Below are positions 15,232-24,719 of a stretch of DNA of 47,880 nt, one piece after another. The stretch comes from JBBSIN01 sp038232055 (GTDB lineage: Bacteria > Actinomycetota > Actinomycetes > JADGOV01), in contig JBBSIN010000010.1 of assembly GCA_038232055.1 (NCBI GenBank), positions 1 to 47,880 of the forward strand, read 5' to 3'. The position numbers were made by a program, and so were the translations under genes. Numbering within the stretch: position 1 is the stretch's first letter; each line of letters opens with the position of its first letter. A model generated the notes under the pieces. That model saw only the letters and a program-made list of their open reading frames with translations, had not been told where the DNA came from and did no database searches.

Positions 15232-16014
15232 TCAGTTGCTCAGACCGGACGCGCCTGATAGTGCAAAGGCGGCGAGCGGATCGTCGGCTGTCAGCTCCAG
15301 GCGCTGGACGCCGCCCGGGTGGCTGCGCGGGTGCACCTTTTGCCCATTCACCGCGAGCTTCACGGCGCCGGGATCACCGAGCACGACCGAGAGCAGCTTC
15401 TGGTCGGAGAAGTCCGCGGTCTGGCCCTGGGTGAGAACGGTGGCGAGGCGACTCTGGCCGTCGGACCCCTTGACGGACACCCAGCAGCGAGAGCCGGTCA
15501 CCCGCAGCGAGAGGGTGACCCCCGTCACCGGCGCGGTCGTCGGCGCCGGCTCGGTCGCCGGAACCCGGGTTGATGACCGAGGGGACGTCGAGGCGCCCAG
15601 CGGCGCCTTCCGGTGTGCCGCCGAGGGAGGCGAGGAGCCATTCGGAAGGACGAGCCGCAGCGCAGCGACGCAGCAGACGACGCCCGTCGCCACTGCCATG
15701 GCGGTCGTCCACCGCGGCGCAGTGCGACGCTCGCGGATGACGAGGCTCGGGTCGAGCGCCGGCGCCGACAACGGAGCCGGCCCCGCCCTCCCCAGCCGGT
15801 CGTACTCGCGGAGCAGCGGAACGGCGTCGACACCGAGCTGTCGGGCCAGCTGCCGGATGTGGCCTCGCGCGTAGACAGTGCCGCCACAGACCGCGAAGTC
15901 GTCCGCCTCGATCGCCCGAATCACGTGCGGACGGATGCGGGTGGCCGCACTGACGTCCTCGATCGACCAGCCCTGCTCGGCCCTCGCCCCGGCGAGGACA
16001 GTTCCCACGGACAC
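15232..16014 (-). CDS. RodZ-like membrane protein: N-terminal HTH, one TM helix, DUF4115 domain
   Basis: The GTG at 16014 has an AGGAGG ribosome site 6 bases upstream, which decides it over the GTG at 16020; the product has 260 residues. Residues 1-72 form an XRE-like HTH (SVGTVLAGARAEQGWSIEDV, then VYARGHIRQLARQLGVD). Residues 103-123 form one transmembrane helix. A Ser/Thr/Pro linker follows, then a C-terminal beta-rich domain (about 165-245) like DUF4115 of RodZ. Proteins of this type link the membrane and cytoskeleton in cell shape, although Actinobacteria often lack MreB. Its site between ftsK and rimO is conserved in the phylum. No DNA-binding role is shown. Confidence 0.85.
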   Translation of the reverse strand: MSVGTVLAGARAEQGWSIEDVSAATRIRPHVIRAIEADDFAVCGGTVYARGHIRQLARQLGVDAVPLLREYDRLGRAGPAPLSAPALDPSLVIRERRTAPRWTTAMAVATGVVCCVAALRLVLPNGSSPPSAAHRKAPLGASTSPRSSTRVPATEPAPTTAPVTGVTLSLRVTGSRCWVSVKGSDGQSRLATVLTQGQTADFSDQKLLSVVLGDPGAVKLAVNGQKVHPRSHPGGVQRLELTADDPLAAFALSGASGLSN

Positions 16015-16099
16015 CGGCACCCTCCTGTACGAGCGATCTTCGGGTCGATGGCGACCGGAGTCCACGCGCCACGCCGGAGTGCGGGAACGGCGGCTGGGC

Positions 16100-18568
16100 T
16101 CAGTCGCCGCTAAGGGCCGCGGAGATCTCGCCGAGCTCCTGCGGGCGCACCAGCACGTCGCGCGCCTTGGCGCCCTCGCTCGGTCCGACGATGCCGCGGC
16201 TCTCCATGAGGTCCATCAACCGGCCGGCTTTGGCGAACCCGACGCGGAGCTTGCGCTGCAGCATGGACGTCGACCCGAACTGCGTCGTCACGACGAGCTC
16301 GACGGCCTGCAGGAGCAGGTCGAGGTCGTCGCCGACCTCTTCGTCGATCTTCCGCCTGGTTCCCTCGGCAGTCTCGAGGACGTCGTCCCGGTACGCCGGC
16401 TGCGCCTGCCCCTTGCAGTGCTCGACGACCGCCTCGATCTCGGCCTCGGTGATGAAGGCGCCCTGCACCCGAATCGGCTTCCCGGCTCCCATGGGGAGGA
16501 AGAGGCCGTCACCCTGCCCGACCAGCTTCTCGGCGCCGATCATGTCCAGGATCACGCGGGAGTCGGTGGCGCTCGCCGTGGCGAAGGCCAGCCGTGACGG
16601 CACGTTGGCTTTGATCAGCCCGGTGACGACGTCGACCCGGGGGCTCTGCGTTGCGAGCACGAGGTGGATCCCGACCGCCCGGGCCATCGCGGCGATCCGG
16701 CTGATGGCGTCCTCGACGTCGCGCGGCGCGACCATCATGAGGTCGGCGAGCTCGTCGACGATGACGAGGAGGTAAGGGTAGGTCGCGTAGTCGCGCTCGC
16801 CGTCTGGCGCCCTTTTCACACCGCCGGCCCGGACCTTGGCGTTGAAGTCGTCGAGGTGACGCACCCCGGTCGCCGCCAGATCCTCGTAACGCAGCTCCAT
16901 CTCACGGACGACCCACTGGAGGGCGTCGGCCGCCTTCTTCGGGTTCGTGATGATGGGTGTGACGAGGTGCGGAACGCCGCGGTAGTTGGTCATCTCGACC
17001 CGCTTGGGGTCGATCAGCACGAGACGAACGTCGTCCGGCGTCGCGCGGGAGAGCACGGAGGTGATGAGCGTGTTGATGCACGTCGACTTGCCCGACCCGG
17101 TGGAACCGCCGATGAGGATGTGCGGCATCCGGGCGAGGTGGGCCACGACGAAACCGCCCTCGACGTCCTTGCCGAGCCCGACGACGAGTGGGTGGGTCTC
17201 GCGCAGCGCGGCAGGCGAGCGGAGCACGTCGCCGAGGTAGACCGCCTCCTTGTCGGCGTTGGGAATCTCAGCGCCGATCGCCGACCTACCCGGGATGACG
17301 TCGATGATCCGAACGTCGGGGCTCTTGACGGCGTAGGCGATGTTGCGCTGGAGGGCCTTGATTTTCTCGACCTTCACCCCTGGACCGAGCTCGATCTCGT
17401 AGCGGGTCACCGTCGGGCCGCGGGAGAAGCCGCTCACCGAGGCGTCGACCTCGAACTCGGCGAAGACCTGCGTCAGCGCGGCGATCACGACGTCGTTGGC
17501 GGCGCTGCGCCCCTTGGGTGGCGGACCACCGCGGAGAAGTGTCGGTGGCGGCAGCAGGTAGCCGCCCTCGCCCGGTGGCAGCGGCAACTGCTCGCCCCGT
17601 GTCGGTCCCGTCCGGTGCGCTGGCAACTCCGACGGAGCGCTGGCTGTCTCCGCTGTCGCTTCGGACGGGTCGGCGACGATCGGCGACATGTCGTACGGCG
17701 CATCCACCGCGGGCTCAACGACCGTCGACCCCCTGCGCCGGCGCACACTCCGTCTGACACCCACCGCCACGTCGGGGGCGGAGGAGTCGCGCATCCCGGC
17801 GTCGGACTCGTCCGCGGAACGGGGCGAGCGGCTCCGACGAGACAGCCGGTTGCGGAGCGCGTCGAGGCGCGTCGGCACGGCGGCGAGCGGCGTACCGGTC
17901 AGCACCAGCACTCCGAAGCCGGCGAGCAGGAGGAGGAGCGGCGCGGCGACGTAGGGAGTCACGGCGCTCGCGAGAGGGGAGGCGGCCAGGAAGCCGACAA
18001 GCCCGCCCGCGGCCCGGCGCCCGGACGGGGTGATGGGGCCCCCGGAAGCGAGGTCGACGAGGCCTAGGGCGCCGAGCGCAAGGGCGCTGCTGCCGATGAC
18101 GACGCGTGGCCGGCTCTCCGGAGCCGGTCCCCGGCGCAGCAGGCGCCAGGCTAGCGCGAGCAGGACCAGAGGTACGGCGGCTGCCGCGGAGCCCACGATG
18201 TCGCGGGCGACGTGCGCCAAGAGGCCCCCCGCCGGGCCGGCCGCGTGTCCCCACACGGCAACCGCGACGACGACCGCGGCACCGAGCAGGACGAGCCCGA
18301 TCCCGTCCCGCCGGTGGGCCGGGTCGAGATCGCGAGCGCCGGAACCGATGCGCCGGACGATCCCGCCCACCAGGTGGGCCAGCAGCAGCCAAGCGCCGCT
18401 GACGAGCCGCCACAGTGCGCGCAGCAGCCGCGGCAGCAGTCCGGGGCCCCGCCGCGGCGGCGCGCGTCGGGGTGCCGGCCGTCGGGGGGAGCTGCCACGA
18501 GTTCGGGATCGGGGCCGGCCGGCCGGGGGCGCACGCCGGCGCGACGCGGTGGGACTCCGGCCCGACAT
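16100..18568 (-). CDS. ftsK: FtsK/SpoIIIE DNA translocase
   Basis: The 822-residue protein has a basic Pro/Arg-rich N-terminus (1-45) and about four or five transmembrane helices (45-230). A charged linker (235-350) precedes the motor: the alpha domain (from about 355), Walker A GGSTGSGKST (487-496), Walker B LLVIVDELADL and LATQSPRVDVVTG. The gamma winged helix ends the protein (ELVVTTQFGSTSMLQRKLRVGFAKAGRLMDLME). FtsK pumps chromosomal DNA through the division septum and reads KOPS-type polar sequences through the gamma domain. The length is typical for an actinobacterial FtsK. Confidence 0.97.
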   Translation of the reverse strand: MSGRSPTASRRRAPPAGRPRSRTRGSSPRRPAPRRAPPRRGPGLLPRLLRALWRLVSGAWLLLAHLVGGIVRRIGSGARDLDPAHRRDGIGLVLLGAAVVVAVAVWGHAAGPAGGLLAHVARDIVGSAAAAVPLVLLALAWRLLRRGPAPESRPRVVIGSSALALGALGLVDLASGGPITPSGRRAAGGLVGFLAASPLASAVTPYVAAPLLLLLAGFGVLVLTGTPLAAVPTRLDALRNRLSRRSRSPRSADESDAGMRDSSAPDVAVGVRRSVRRRRGSTVVEPAVDAPYDMSPIVADPSEATAETASAPSELPAHRTGPTRGEQLPLPPGEGGYLLPPPTLLRGGPPPKGRSAANDVVIAALTQVFAEFEVDASVSGFSRGPTVTRYEIELGPGVKVEKIKALQRNIAYAVKSPDVRIIDVIPGRSAIGAEIPNADKEAVYLGDVLRSPAALRETHPLVVGLGKDVEGGFVVAHLARMPHILIGGSTGSGKSTCINTLITSVLSRATPDDVRLVLIDPKRVEMTNYRGVPHLVTPIITNPKKAADALQWVVREMELRYEDLAATGVRHLDDFNAKVRAGGVKRAPDGERDYATYPYLLVIVDELADLMMVAPRDVEDAISRIAAMARAVGIHLVLATQSPRVDVVTGLIKANVPSRLAFATASATDSRVILDMIGAEKLVGQGDGLFLPMGAGKPIRVQGAFITEAEIEAVVEHCKGQAQPAYRDDVLETAEGTRRKIDEEVGDDLDLLLQAVELVVTTQFGSTSMLQRKLRVGFAKAGRLMDLMESRGIVGPSEGAKARDVLVRPQELGEISAALSGD

Positions 18569-18644
18569 GCGGTCACGCTAACCGTGCGGGCCGACAGAAA
18601 TCGGACGACACGCGGCCGGTTGCCGCGCGACCCCGACCGGGGGC

Positions 18645-20345
18645 TCAGACCTCGACGACGACCGGGATGATCATCGGGCGTCGCCGGTAGGTGTCGTTGA
18701 CCCAGCGACCGACAGTACGGCGAACCAGCTGCTGTAGCTGCTGCGCATCAGCGACACCCTCCGCAGCCGCCCCCTCCAACACCTGCTCGATGAGTGGACG
18801 TACGCCGTCGAAGGCACCCGGCTCATCGCTCACGCCCCGGGTGAAGATCTCGGGCTGGACGGTCACCTTGCCCGACATGGTGTCGACCACGACGACGACC
18901 GTCACGAACCCCGCCTCGCCGAGGATCCGCCGATCCTTCAACGACGTCTCGCCGATGTCGCCGACGACGAGCCCGTCGACGTAGACGTAGCCGCAGGGCA
19001 CCTTGCCGGTGACCGTGGCTATGCCGTCGACCAGGTCGACCACCACCCCGTCGTCGGCCAGCACGATGCGCTCCGGCGGCACTCCGCTGGCCACGGCGAG
19101 CGCTGCGTGGGCCCGGAAGTGCCGCCACTCACCGTGGACGGGCAGCAGGTTGCTGGGCCTGGTGATGTTCAGCAGCAGGAGAAGCTCACCGGCCGGTGCG
19201 TGGCCCGAGACGTGGACCAGCGCCGTGCTCTTGTGCACGACGGTCGCGCCCCAGCGCGCCAACCCGTTGATGACGCGGTACACCGCGTTCTCGTTGCCGG
19301 GAACCAGCGAGGACGCCAGCACGACCGTGTCGCCGGCTTCGATGCGGATCTGGTGGTGGTCGCGATTGGCCATCCGGGCCAGCGCAGACATGGGCTCGCC
19401 CTGCGAACCGGTCGAGATCAGGACGACCCGAGCGGCTGGTAGATCGTCGACGGCCTTGAGGTCGACCATGACGCCTGGCGGCATCCGCAGGTAGCCGAGG
19501 TCCCGGGCGATCCCCATGTTGCGGACCATCGAACGGCCCACGAAGGCGACGTGGCGGTCATGCGCGGCGGCGGCGTCGAGCACCTGCTGTACCCGGTGCA
19601 CGTGGCTGGCGAAGCAAGCGACGATGATGCGCTGCTGGGATTCCCCGACGATGCGGTCGAGCACTCCACCGATCTCGCGTTCGCTCGTGACGAAGCCGGG
19701 GACCTCGGCGTTGGTCGAGTCCGACAGCAGCAGGTCGACGCCCTCGGCGCCGAGCCGCGCGAACGCCCCGAGGTCGGTGAGCCGTCCGTCGAGCGGCAGC
19801 TGGTCCATCTTGAAATCGCCGGTGTGCACGACGAGACCAGCCGCCGTACGGATAGCCAAGCCGAGCGCGTCCGGTATCGAGTGGTTGACCGCGATGAACT
19901 CACACTCGAAGGGCCCGAACGCCCGCCGCTCGCCCTCGACGACCACCCTGGCCTGAGGCTTGATTCGGTGCTCGACGAGCTTGCCCTCGAGCAGTGCCAG
20001 CGTGAGCTTCGACCCGACGACCGGCACGTCGGGCTTCTCGCGGAGCAGGAACGGTACGGCGCCGATGTGGTCCTCGTGCCCGTGGGTGAGGATCAGCGCC
20101 TCGACGTCGTCCCACCGACCGCGCAGGTAGGAGAAGTCGGGCAGGACGAGGTCGACGCCCGGCTGCCCGTCCTCGGGGAAGAGCACCCCGCAGTCGACGA
20201 TGAGCAGCCGACCCGCGTGCTCCAGCACGGTCATGTTCCGGCCGATCTCGCCGAGACCGCCGAGCGCGACGATGCGCAGGCCGTGCCGAACGAGTGGGGG
20301 TGGCGCCCCCAGCTCCGGATGCGGGTGGCTCACGATCCGCTCCAC
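18645..20345 (-). CDS. rnj: Ribonuclease J
   Basis: The 566-residue metallo-beta-lactamase/beta-CASP nuclease has the metal motif HGHEDH at 88-93, the DCGVLFPE region, STGSQGEP (beta-CASP), HVSGHA and LLPVHGEWRH. RNase J has 5'-3' exonuclease and endonuclease activity in rRNA maturation and mRNA decay. The start MERIVSHPHPELG gives the usual length; the GTG at the V of VSHPHPE, four codons later, is possible. It lies 75 bases after dapA on the same strand, the conserved dapA-rnj arrangement. RNase Y and PNPase are also encoded in this window. Confidence 0.96.
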   Translation of the reverse strand: MERIVSHPHPELGAPPPLVRHGLRIVALGGLGEIGRNMTVLEHAGRLLIVDCGVLFPEDGQPGVDLVLPDFSYLRGRWDDVEALILTHGHEDHIGAVPFLLREKPDVPVVGSKLTLALLEGKLVEHRIKPQARVVVEGERRAFGPFECEFIAVNHSIPDALGLAIRTAAGLVVHTGDFKMDQLPLDGRLTDLGAFARLGAEGVDLLLSDSTNAEVPGFVTSEREIGGVLDRIVGESQQRIIVACFASHVHRVQQVLDAAAAHDRHVAFVGRSMVRNMGIARDLGYLRMPPGVMVDLKAVDDLPAARVVLISTGSQGEPMSALARMANRDHHQIRIEAGDTVVLASSLVPGNENAVYRVINGLARWGATVVHKSTALVHVSGHAPAGELLLLLNITRPSNLLPVHGEWRHFRAHAALAVASGVPPERIVLADDGVVVDLVDGIATVTGKVPCGYVYVDGLVVGDIGETSLKDRRILGEAGFVTVVVVVDTMSGKVTVQPEIFTRGVSDEPGAFDGVRPLIEQVLEGAAAEGVADAQQLQQLVRRTVGRWVNDTYRRRPMIIPVVVEV

Positions 20346-20420
20346 TGCGTCGTCATGCGGAGCACGCTACGCGGCGCGGCAGCGCCATCGCGCTACGTGC
20401 CTCGCTGCGACTGCCGGCGG

Positions 20421-21305
20421 TCAGAGCTGCAGGCCGGCGGCCGCGCAGTCGACCCGGAGCTGCTCGACCTGCACCGCGGTGGCCTCGACCAGCGGCGGTC
20501 GCACCGGACCGGCCGGCAGACCCGCGAGCCCGAGCGCCGCCTTGGTGAGGATGACGCCCTGCGTGCGGAAGAAACCGATGAAGACGGGCAGCAGGCCCGC
20601 GTGCATCTCGCGCGCCGAGGCGACGTCGCCGGCCTCGTACGCCGCGATCATCGCGCCGACCCGCTTCCCGAACAGGTGCGTCGGCACGCCGACCACGCCC
20701 ACGGCCCCGATCGAGAGGAACGGCAGCGTGAGGATGTCGTCACCCGAGTAGAACGCGAGGTCGGTTCGGCTGAGCACCGTGGCCGTGGCCACCAGGTCGC
20801 CCTTGGCATCCTTCACCGCGACGATCCGCTCGTGCTCCGCGAGGCGGACCAGCGTCTCCGTCTCGATGGCGGTTGCCGTGCGCCCGGGAATGTCGTAGAG
20901 CATGACCGGCAAACCGGTAGCGTCAGCGACCGCCCGGAAGTGCGCGAGCAGTCCGGCCTGTGGGGGCTTCGAGTAGTACGGCGTAACCGCCAGCAGCCCC
21001 CGTGCCCCTGCCTTCTCCGCGGTCCGGGCGAGTTCGACGGTGTGGGCGGTGTCGTTGGTGCCGACTCCGGCGATCACCGGCACCTGCTCGCCCACCGCGT
21101 CGACGACCGCGCGGAGCAGGCGCTCCTTCTCCCCGTCACTGGTGGTCGGTGACTCGCCCGTCGTACCGCTGACGAGCAGACCGTCGTTGCCGTGCTCGAC
21201 GAGGTACGACGCGAGCCGCTGCGCGCCATCGAGGTCGAGGTCGCCGGACGCGGTGAACGGGGTGACCATCGCGGTCAGCACCCGCCCGAAGGGGGGCGTC
21301 GTCAT
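20421..21305 (-). CDS. dapA: 4-hydroxy-tetrahydrodipicolinate synthase
   Basis: The 294-residue TIM-barrel protein has the catalytic Schiff-base lysine Lys165 in VAVKDAKGD, the Tyr in LYDIPGRT (137-143), and GTTGESPT (48-55) for pyruvate binding. It condenses pyruvate with aspartate-4-semialdehyde, the first dedicated step toward diaminopimelate and lysine. dapB lies about 14 kb away at 35317-36051. In related genomes dapB, thyX and dapA are usually close together. Here a permease-amidase pair and a hydrolase lie between dapA and thyX. Confidence 0.96.
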   Translation of the reverse strand: MTTPPFGRVLTAMVTPFTASGDLDLDGAQRLASYLVEHGNDGLLVSGTTGESPTTSDGEKERLLRAVVDAVGEQVPVIAGVGTNDTAHTVELARTAEKAGARGLLAVTPYYSKPPQAGLLAHFRAVADATGLPVMLYDIPGRTATAIETETLVRLAEHERIVAVKDAKGDLVATATVLSRTDLAFYSGDDILTLPFLSIGAVGVVGVPTHLFGKRVGAMIAAYEAGDVASAREMHAGLLPVFIGFFRTQGVILTKAALGLAGLPAGPVRPPLVEATAVQVEQLRVDCAAAGLQL

Positions 21306-21315
21306 GCCGTAGACG

Positions 21316-22251
21316 TTACTCGCGGCCGGCGGCCAACCCGACCAACGACGCGTCGAGGTGCAGGGAGACGACGTAGTTGGGCAGGTCGACGATCTCCGAC
21401 ACCTTCATGTCCGCGGCCACGCTCGCCAGCAGGTACGCGTCGAGCGCCGCCATGCCCGTGCGCCGGACCACCTCGTCGATCAGCTGCGACGTCGCGACGC
21501 GAGCTGCCTCGAGCAGGCTCGGGCCGACCCCCGTCGTCGCCAACGCGCGACCGGCCCGGTTGGACAACCCCACGGTCACCAGCATCGGAGTACGCCGATC
21601 CCGACCCTTCTCGAGACCAATCCTGAGTCGTACGCGCGCGCTGGTCTCGATGCCCGTCCCACACACCTCGGCGTCTCCCTGAGCGGCGTGCGTGTCGCCC
21701 AGGGAGAGCAGGGCACCCGGGACCGCCACGGGGAGGCGGAGCTCGGCCCCCGGTCCGAGCTGCCGGATGTCCATGTTGCCGCCGCGCTCCGTCGGGACGA
21801 GCAGCGGCGTCTGCCCGGGCGCAAGAGGGGCGACACCGATGGTGCCGATCATCGGCACGAGCGGAAGCGACATGCCGGGAAGCAGTTCCACCTTGCCGTC
21901 GGCGATACGGGAGATCCGCAGGTGGGGTTCGGGAAAGGCGTCGGCGAGCAGGCCGAAGCCCGGAATGTTCGCCGTCCACCCCCACTCCGCGACGTCGACT
22001 TCGAGCACTTCCACAACGAGGTCGTCCCCCGGCTTGGCGCCATCGACAGCGATGGGTCCGGTGCAGGGGTTGACGGCGGCGAAGTCGAGGGCGGGCACGT
22101 CGGCGGCCGTCGAGGTGCGCTGGAGCTGACCACCCGACGCGTCATCGACGTCGACGTCCACGACGTCGCCCGGCCCGACGACGAGCACCGGCGCCAGTGC
22201 GTTGTCCCAGGCCAGGTGGACGTTGTCCCGGCCGACGTGGTGCCTGCCCAT
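21316..22251 (-). CDS. Acetamidase/formamidase family protein
   Basis: The 311-residue protein matches the FmdA/AmdA family. Typical segments are NPCTGPIAVDGAKPGDDL, LSLGDTHAAQGDAEVCGTGIET and MKVSEIVDLPNYVVSLHL. These enzymes hydrolyse formamide, acetamide or similar small amides to ammonia and the acid. The gene begins 2 bases after the permease stop, so the two are almost surely co-translated; this suggests uptake and hydrolysis of one nitrogen compound. It ends 10 bases before the dapA start on the same strand, so read-through into dapA is possible. The exact substrate is unknown. Confidence 0.9.
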   Translation of the reverse strand: MGRHHVGRDNVHLAWDNALAPVLVVGPGDVVDVDVDDASGGQLQRTSTAADVPALDFAAVNPCTGPIAVDGAKPGDDLVVEVLEVDVAEWGWTANIPGFGLLADAFPEPHLRISRIADGKVELLPGMSLPLVPMIGTIGVAPLAPGQTPLLVPTERGGNMDIRQLGPGAELRLPVAVPGALLSLGDTHAAQGDAEVCGTGIETSARVRLRIGLEKGRDRRTPMLVTVGLSNRAGRALATTGVGPSLLEAARVATSQLIDEVVRRTGMAALDAYLLASVAADMKVSEIVDLPNYVVSLHLDASLVGLAAGRE

Positions 22252-22253
22252 GA

Positions 22254-23729
22254 CTACGCCCGCTCGAGCTGCTCGGCGGCGGTCTCGTCGCCCATAACGG
22301 CCGTCGTCTCAAGAATCCGCTGGGGGTGCCGCAGCACGAGGTAGCCGAGATAGACCACACCGAGGAGGAGCCAGGCCAGAGCCACCGGTCCGGCGTACGA
22401 CAGCGGCTTGGGCAGCGGGGTAATAAAGGAGAAGGCGGCGACCCCGGCCGCGGCGAAGAACGCCGGGATGAAGGCCAGGATGCCGAGGACCGGTACGACG
22501 CCGTGCCGCAGCAGGTTGAACTCGGCCCGCTGGAAGCGCAGGTAGTAGGCGAGGCAGGCCAGGTTCGTGACCATGTAGATCGCCACGACCACGATCACGG
22601 CCAACGTCGCGAGCGTCGTATAGGCCTCGATCGGCGTGTACTGGAAGCCCAACCACAGCGGCAGTGCGATGCCGACGACCATCTGCAGGCCGGTCGCGAC
22701 GACCGGCGAGCGGTGTGTGGGGTGCAGTCTCGCCAGCACCGGCGGAAGCAGTCGGATGCGACCCAACGCGTACCACGTGCGGGTGGAGGCACTGTTGCCC
22801 GCCACCGCGTTCGCCACGGCGGAGTTGAGGATGGCGAGCAGCACGAGCACCCAGCCGATCCCCCACACGGCGCGAGCGATTTGGTCCCAGGGATTGCCGC
22901 TGTCGAAGAAACCCGGCATCTTGTCCGGTCCGAAGTACACCGTGGCGGCATAAGTCGTGAAGAGATAGAACGCGCCGATCGCCAGGCACGAGAAGACGAC
23001 GGCTTGCCGGATAGTCCGCCGCGGATCGCGGGCCTCCTCGGCGAGGGGGGCCGCCGCCTCGAAGCCGATGAACGCGAGGATCGAGAAGACCGATCCGGCG
23101 ACGACACCGCCGAAGCCCGGGTAGTCCGGAGCGTTTGCGGCGCCAGAGGTGAAGACATGCAGCGTGTTGCCCCCGGCGACCTTGATGACGAGCCAGATCG
23201 CCAGCGCGGCGAAGACGACGATCTCGAAAGTCCCGAGGATGACCGTGACTCGACCGGAGGTCTTGATGCCGGCGTATCCGAGGAAGAAGACGAGAAGGGC
23301 GGCGATGATTACCCACACCCACCACAGGTCGGCCGACCATCCCAGCTCGGTGTTGAGTGTGTTGGCGACCGTAATGCCGAGGATGAGGTAGACGAAGGGC
23401 ACCACCAGCGGTTCGACGAAGGCGTACATCCACGCGACGAGGAAACCGACGTAGGGGTGCAGCCCATTGGCGGAGTAGGTGAAGAAGCCGCCGGCGGAGG
23501 GCAGGTGACGAGCGAGCTCGCCGATCGAGAGCGCGACGAGCAGGCAGGCGATGAGCGCGATAAGCACCGCCAGCGGCAGGGCGCCGCCGGCGAACGACGC
23601 CCCTACCGGGATCGAGAAGGCCACCGCGGCGGCCGGGGCCATGTGCGTGATGCTCTGGAACAGGACCTCGGGGAGTCCGATGGCGCCTCTCGAAAGTCCA
23701 GCTCTCGTTGATTCCGTCTGCACTGCCAT
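22254..23729 (-). CDS. APC-superfamily amino acid/amine permease
   Basis: The 491-residue protein has about 12 hydrophobic helices and the APC signatures GLPEVLFQSITHMAPAAAV and FSILAFIGFEAAAPLAEEARDP. The latter (about residues 215-240) is the conserved helix VI/loop region. It probably imports an amino acid, amine or amide by proton symport. It is the first gene of a two-gene unit with the downstream acetamidase-like gene, so the substrate is likely a compound that the amidase acts on. The start ATG at 23729 is preceded by the sequence GGGGAGGCCTAC, a good ribosome site. Confidence 0.9.
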   Translation of the reverse strand: MAVQTESTRAGLSRGAIGLPEVLFQSITHMAPAAAVAFSIPVGASFAGGALPLAVLIALIACLLVALSIGELARHLPSAGGFFTYSANGLHPYVGFLVAWMYAFVEPLVVPFVYLILGITVANTLNTELGWSADLWWVWVIIAALLVFFLGYAGIKTSGRVTVILGTFEIVVFAALAIWLVIKVAGGNTLHVFTSGAANAPDYPGFGGVVAGSVFSILAFIGFEAAAPLAEEARDPRRTIRQAVVFSCLAIGAFYLFTTYAATVYFGPDKMPGFFDSGNPWDQIARAVWGIGWVLVLLAILNSAVANAVAGNSASTRTWYALGRIRLLPPVLARLHPTHRSPVVATGLQMVVGIALPLWLGFQYTPIEAYTTLATLAVIVVVAIYMVTNLACLAYYLRFQRAEFNLLRHGVVPVLGILAFIPAFFAAAGVAAFSFITPLPKPLSYAGPVALAWLLLGVVYLGYLVLRHPQRILETTAVMGDETAAEQLERA

Positions 23730-23831
23730 GTAGGCCTCCCCGGGACGAGATGCGGCGCGAAGCAGTTAACCACCCGACGCAGCTATAGCCTGCCGTCGAC
23801 ACCCGGCCGGCTACCCGCGAGAGGCGAGGCG

Positions 23832-24719
23832 TTGAGAAGCGAAGAGGGCTACCTCGAGGTTCCCGGCGGGCGGGTCTTCTGGCGGTCCGTCGGGGAGGGC
23901 GGCGTACCGCTGCTCTGCCTGCACGGCGGGCCGGGCTTCACGCACGACAACCTGGAGGCGCTCGCCGGGCTCGCAGAACATCGCCGGGTCATTTTCTGGG
24001 ACCAGCTCGGCTGCGGCCGGTCCGACCAGCCGGACGACCTGAGCCTGTGGACGGTCGAGCGGTTCGTCGAGGAGGTCTCGGCCGTGCGGACCGCCTTGGG
24101 GCTGGACCGGGTGCACCTGCTCGGCAGCTCGTGGGGCGGCATGCTCGCGATGCAGTACGTCGTCGACCGGCACGACCCCGGGATCGTCAGCCTCGTCATC
24201 GCCTCGAGCCCGGCGAGCATGCGCCGATGGGTGCAGGGATGCGACGAGCTGCTCGCCGGCTTGGAGCCGAAGCAGCGCGAGGAGCTGCGCCGGCACGAGG
24301 CGGCCGGCTGGACCGGCTGCCCGGAGTACGCCGCCGCCCTGGTCACCTTCTACCGGCGGCATGTCTGCCGGATGGACCCTTGGCCGGCAGGGCTCGAACG
24401 GTCGTTCGCCGGGCACAGCGTCCAGGTCTACGAGTACATGAACGGCCCGAGCGAGTTCACCGTCGTGGGCACGCTGCAGGACTGGGACATCACCGACCGG
24501 CTCGGAGAGATCGACATACCGACGCTGGTCACCAGCGGCGAGTACGACGAGCTGCGGCCGGCCGAGGCGCGTCTCGTCGCGGGCGCCATTCCGGGCGCGG
24601 AGCTGCGGATCTTCGACGACGCCTCGCATCTCACCTTCGGCGAGGTGCCCGACGTCTACCTGCCCGCCGTCGCCGACTTCCAGCAGCGGGCGGAGCACAC
24701 GGCCGGCATCACGGGCTGA
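23832..24719 (+). CDS. Proline iminopeptidase-like alpha/beta hydrolase
   Basis: The 295-residue alpha/beta hydrolase has the oxyanion motif HGGPG (31-35), FWDQLGCGRSD (55-65), the nucleophile elbow GSSWGG with Ser100, GEYDELRPA (catalytic Asp) and SHLTFGE (His). HGGPG plus DQLGCGRSD is typical of the proline iminopeptidase (S33) branch, which cleaves N-terminal proline, but other amides or esters are possible. It starts at a TTG with a GAGGCGAGG ribosome site. It is divergent from the permease (102-base gap) and its last 11 bases overlap the 3' end of thyX on the other strand. Confidence 0.88.
   Translation: MRSEEGYLEVPGGRVFWRSVGEGGVPLLCLHGGPGFTHDNLEALAGLAEHRRVIFWDQLGCGRSDQPDDLSLWTVERFVEEVSAVRTALGLDRVHLLGSSWGGMLAMQYVVDRHDPGIVSLVIASSPASMRRWVQGCDELLAGLEPKQREELRRHEAAGWTGCPEYAAALVTFYRRHVCRMDPWPAGLERSFAGHSVQVYEYMNGPSEFTVVGTLQDWDITDRLGEIDIPTLVTSGEYDELRPAEARLVAGAIPGAELRIFDDASHLTFGEVPDVYLPAVADFQQRAEHTAGITG

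Noticed and set aside
16664..18067. 467-codon plus-strand open frame opposite ftsK
   Set aside because: Antisense shadow of ftsK with no recognisable protein features.
19551..21152. 533-codon plus-strand open frame opposite rnj and dapA
   Set aside because: It lies fully antisense to two conserved genes, has no domain and has the Arg/Asp/Gly-rich composition expected from third-position GC bias.
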